Positions 6,548-6,937 of a DNA stretch of 6,937 bases are shown here, in pieces. Positions within the stretch are counted from its first letter, which is position 1; the number at the start of each line of letters is the position of its first letter. Origin of the DNA: Alphaproteobacteria bacterium (lineage in GTDB: Bacteria > Pseudomonadota > Alphaproteobacteria > M2410); NCBI GenBank assembly GCA_021774955.1, contig JAJFIN010000189.1, positions 1-6,937 on the forward strand. The letters are read 5' to 3'. The notes below the pieces were generated by a model. It saw only the letters and a list, made by a program, of their open reading frames with translations, ran no database searches and had not been told where the DNA came from. The position numbers and the translations under genes were made by a program.

Positions 6548-6631
6548 ATGAATGAAGGTGTGATCGTTTTTGCTTGGGCCGGTGGGATTTTTTTTGCTGG
6601 AATCCTTGTCTGGGCTTTTTTGAGCCGATGA
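6548..6631 (+). CDS. Small single-span membrane protein B (27 residues), paralogue of A
   Basis: ATG 6548 follows GAGGGG (6538–6543) by four bases and the frame ends at TGA 6629–6631. It begins MNEGVIVFAWAGGIF, then a hydrophobic run with tryptophan 22, and ends LSR. The lone basic residue R27 at the C-terminus, with E3 at the N-terminus, suggests N-out/C-in by the positive-inside rule. It shares 11 of the first 15 residues with protein A, but the membrane half diverges, so the N-terminal part is the conserved, probably functional, piece. Codons 14–16 contain a run of eight T (6588–6595), a place where sequencing error or slippage could matter, but the frame agrees with copy A on both sides up to residue 15. 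A hairpin follows 20 bases after the stop. FAW..G..FA is faintly like the cytochrome bd subunit CydX, too weak to name it. Confidence 0.72.
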   Translation: MNEGVIVFAWAGGIFFAGILVWAFLSR

Positions 6632-6651
6632 TCTTCAAACGTGCAATTTTC

Positions 6652-6692
6652 CAATAATTTAGCGATCGCCATGCAGTGCAGCTAAGTTATTG
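6652..6692 (+). terminator. 12-bp-stem hairpin after small protein B, possible 3' end structure
   Basis: CAATAATTTAGC (6652–6663) pairs with GCTAAGTTATTG (6681–6692) across a 17-base loop; read on the plus strand all 12 positions pair, one as G·U. The loop holds the self-complementary TGCA twice. It begins 20 bases after the stop of small protein B. No T run follows on either strand (AAATAAAT on plus), so it is not a textbook intrinsic terminator. It may protect or process the 3' end, or be a protein-binding inverted repeat. Confidence 0.4.
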
Positions 6693-6928
6693 AAATAAAT
6701 AGAATATCTCAGTCAGCCAGGCAAACGTGTCTAAAATCCATTCCTGAGCCGCTGCTGTATGAGCATTGAAACCCACATTCTCGATCAAGTAACGCACGCG
6801 ATCAGGTGTCGTTTTGAGGGCGTTTAACGGTCAGTCCTGCGCCGTGGTTTCGTCGGGCCTTGGTTGAGCAGTTGTTGATAGCGGGCAGGGATCTCGCGCC
6901 AGGAATCGATCTCAGACCTGTAATTGGT
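6687..6928 (-). pseudogene. Possible decayed gene end, in two minus-strand frames
   Basis: The final 306 bases of the window (6632–6937) have no intact gene that I can support. On the minus strand, 6928 to 6827 reads a protein-like stretch containing IDSWREIPARYQQLL before a TAA. A second frame, 6830 to 6687, contains RVRYLIENVGFNAH and QEWILDTFAWLTEIF and ends at a TAA inside the hairpin arm. One frameshift near 6827 would join them as a C-terminal fragment of about 80 residues, but a stop also precedes the first stretch at 6929–6931. Bases 6821–6937 are about 56% GC by hand count, above the small-protein region. I recognise no family; a plus-strand frame (6818–6937) is also open. Chance is a real alternative. 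Confidence 0.2.
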
Positions 6929-6937
6929 TCAGCCGTT

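Noticed and set aside
6548..6631. Calling small protein B a CydX cytochrome bd subunit
   Set aside because: Only a FAW..G..FA resemblance; CydX carries this at its extreme N-terminus, no cydAB genes are nearby, and paralogue A lacks most of it.
6299..6631. Calling the small proteins KdpF-like potassium transport subunits because trk genes are in the window
   Set aside because: They lie more than 4 kb from trkH beyond mazG, share no KdpF sequence that I can recognise, and Trk systems have no such known subunit.
6351..6638. 95-codon minus-strand ORF across the small-protein region
   Set aside because: It is basic, low in complexity and resembles no domain. The opposite strand shows paralogous frames with synonymous differences, so this is an antisense shadow.
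6662..6669. GCGATCGC, the octamer known as HIP1 in cyanobacteria
   Set aside because: One copy only, and every gene here is alphaproteobacterial in type; it is most simply part of the hairpin by chance.
6818..6937. Plus-strand frame open to the window end
   Set aside because: Forty codons with no ATG or GTG start, no ribosome binding site and no recognised motif; it shares codon register with the minus-strand stretch and may be its shadow.

Overview
The window looks like ordinary chromosome from an alphaproteobacterium of moderate GC content. The gene order trkA–trkH–(D-amino acid aminotransferase)–hfq–hflX is a known alphaproteobacterial arrangement. The Hfq and HflX proteins have alphaproteobacterial-style sequences (Hfq N-terminus KSQNLQDTFLN; HflX glycine-rich motif GGLGFVGGPGETQIE). 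A Rhodospirillales-like lineage is my best guess, but the window alone cannot fix the genus.

Positions 1–5227 hold a compact run of plus-strand genes. It opens with the last 87 codons of trkA (K+ uptake regulator), then trkH (K+ channel subunit), with an 18-base gap between them. A class IV PLP aminotransferase of the D-alanine transaminase type (dat) follows after 14 bases. After an 89-base gap with a possible promoter come hfq (RNA chaperone), hflX (ribosome-associated GTPase, TTG start abutting the hfq stop) and an inositol-monophosphatase-family gene whose ATG overlaps the hflX stop. The spacing suggests two transcription units, trkA–trkH–dat and hfq–hflX–IMPase, with read-through possible.

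A 134-base AT-rich spacer (about 27% GC by hand count) separates this run from mazG, which lies on the minus strand and converges on it. The spacer holds a short hairpin just after the IMPase stop and an imperfect direct repeat.

Positions 6169–6937 look intergenic at first but are the most interesting part. They encode two tiny plus-strand membrane proteins of 29 and 27 residues. Each has a Shine-Dalgarno sequence, and both start MNEGVI with a shared AWA..IF core. At the 11 identical residues nearly every degenerate codon differs synonymously, which is the mark of an old duplication kept under selection for protein sequence. A 24-codon candidate ORF with a strong Shine-Dalgarno sequence lies just before the first, and a 12-bp-stem hairpin lies just after the second. 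I do not recognise the family. The last 250 bases or so show no intact gene. They contain protein-like minus-strand stretches in two frames that may be a decayed gene end, though this is weak.

Functionally, the left part handles potassium uptake and D-amino acid supply for the cell wall, the centre handles post-transcriptional control and ribosome rescue, and mazG handles nucleotide-pool cleaning. The small-protein pair has no functional link to these that the sequence can show.
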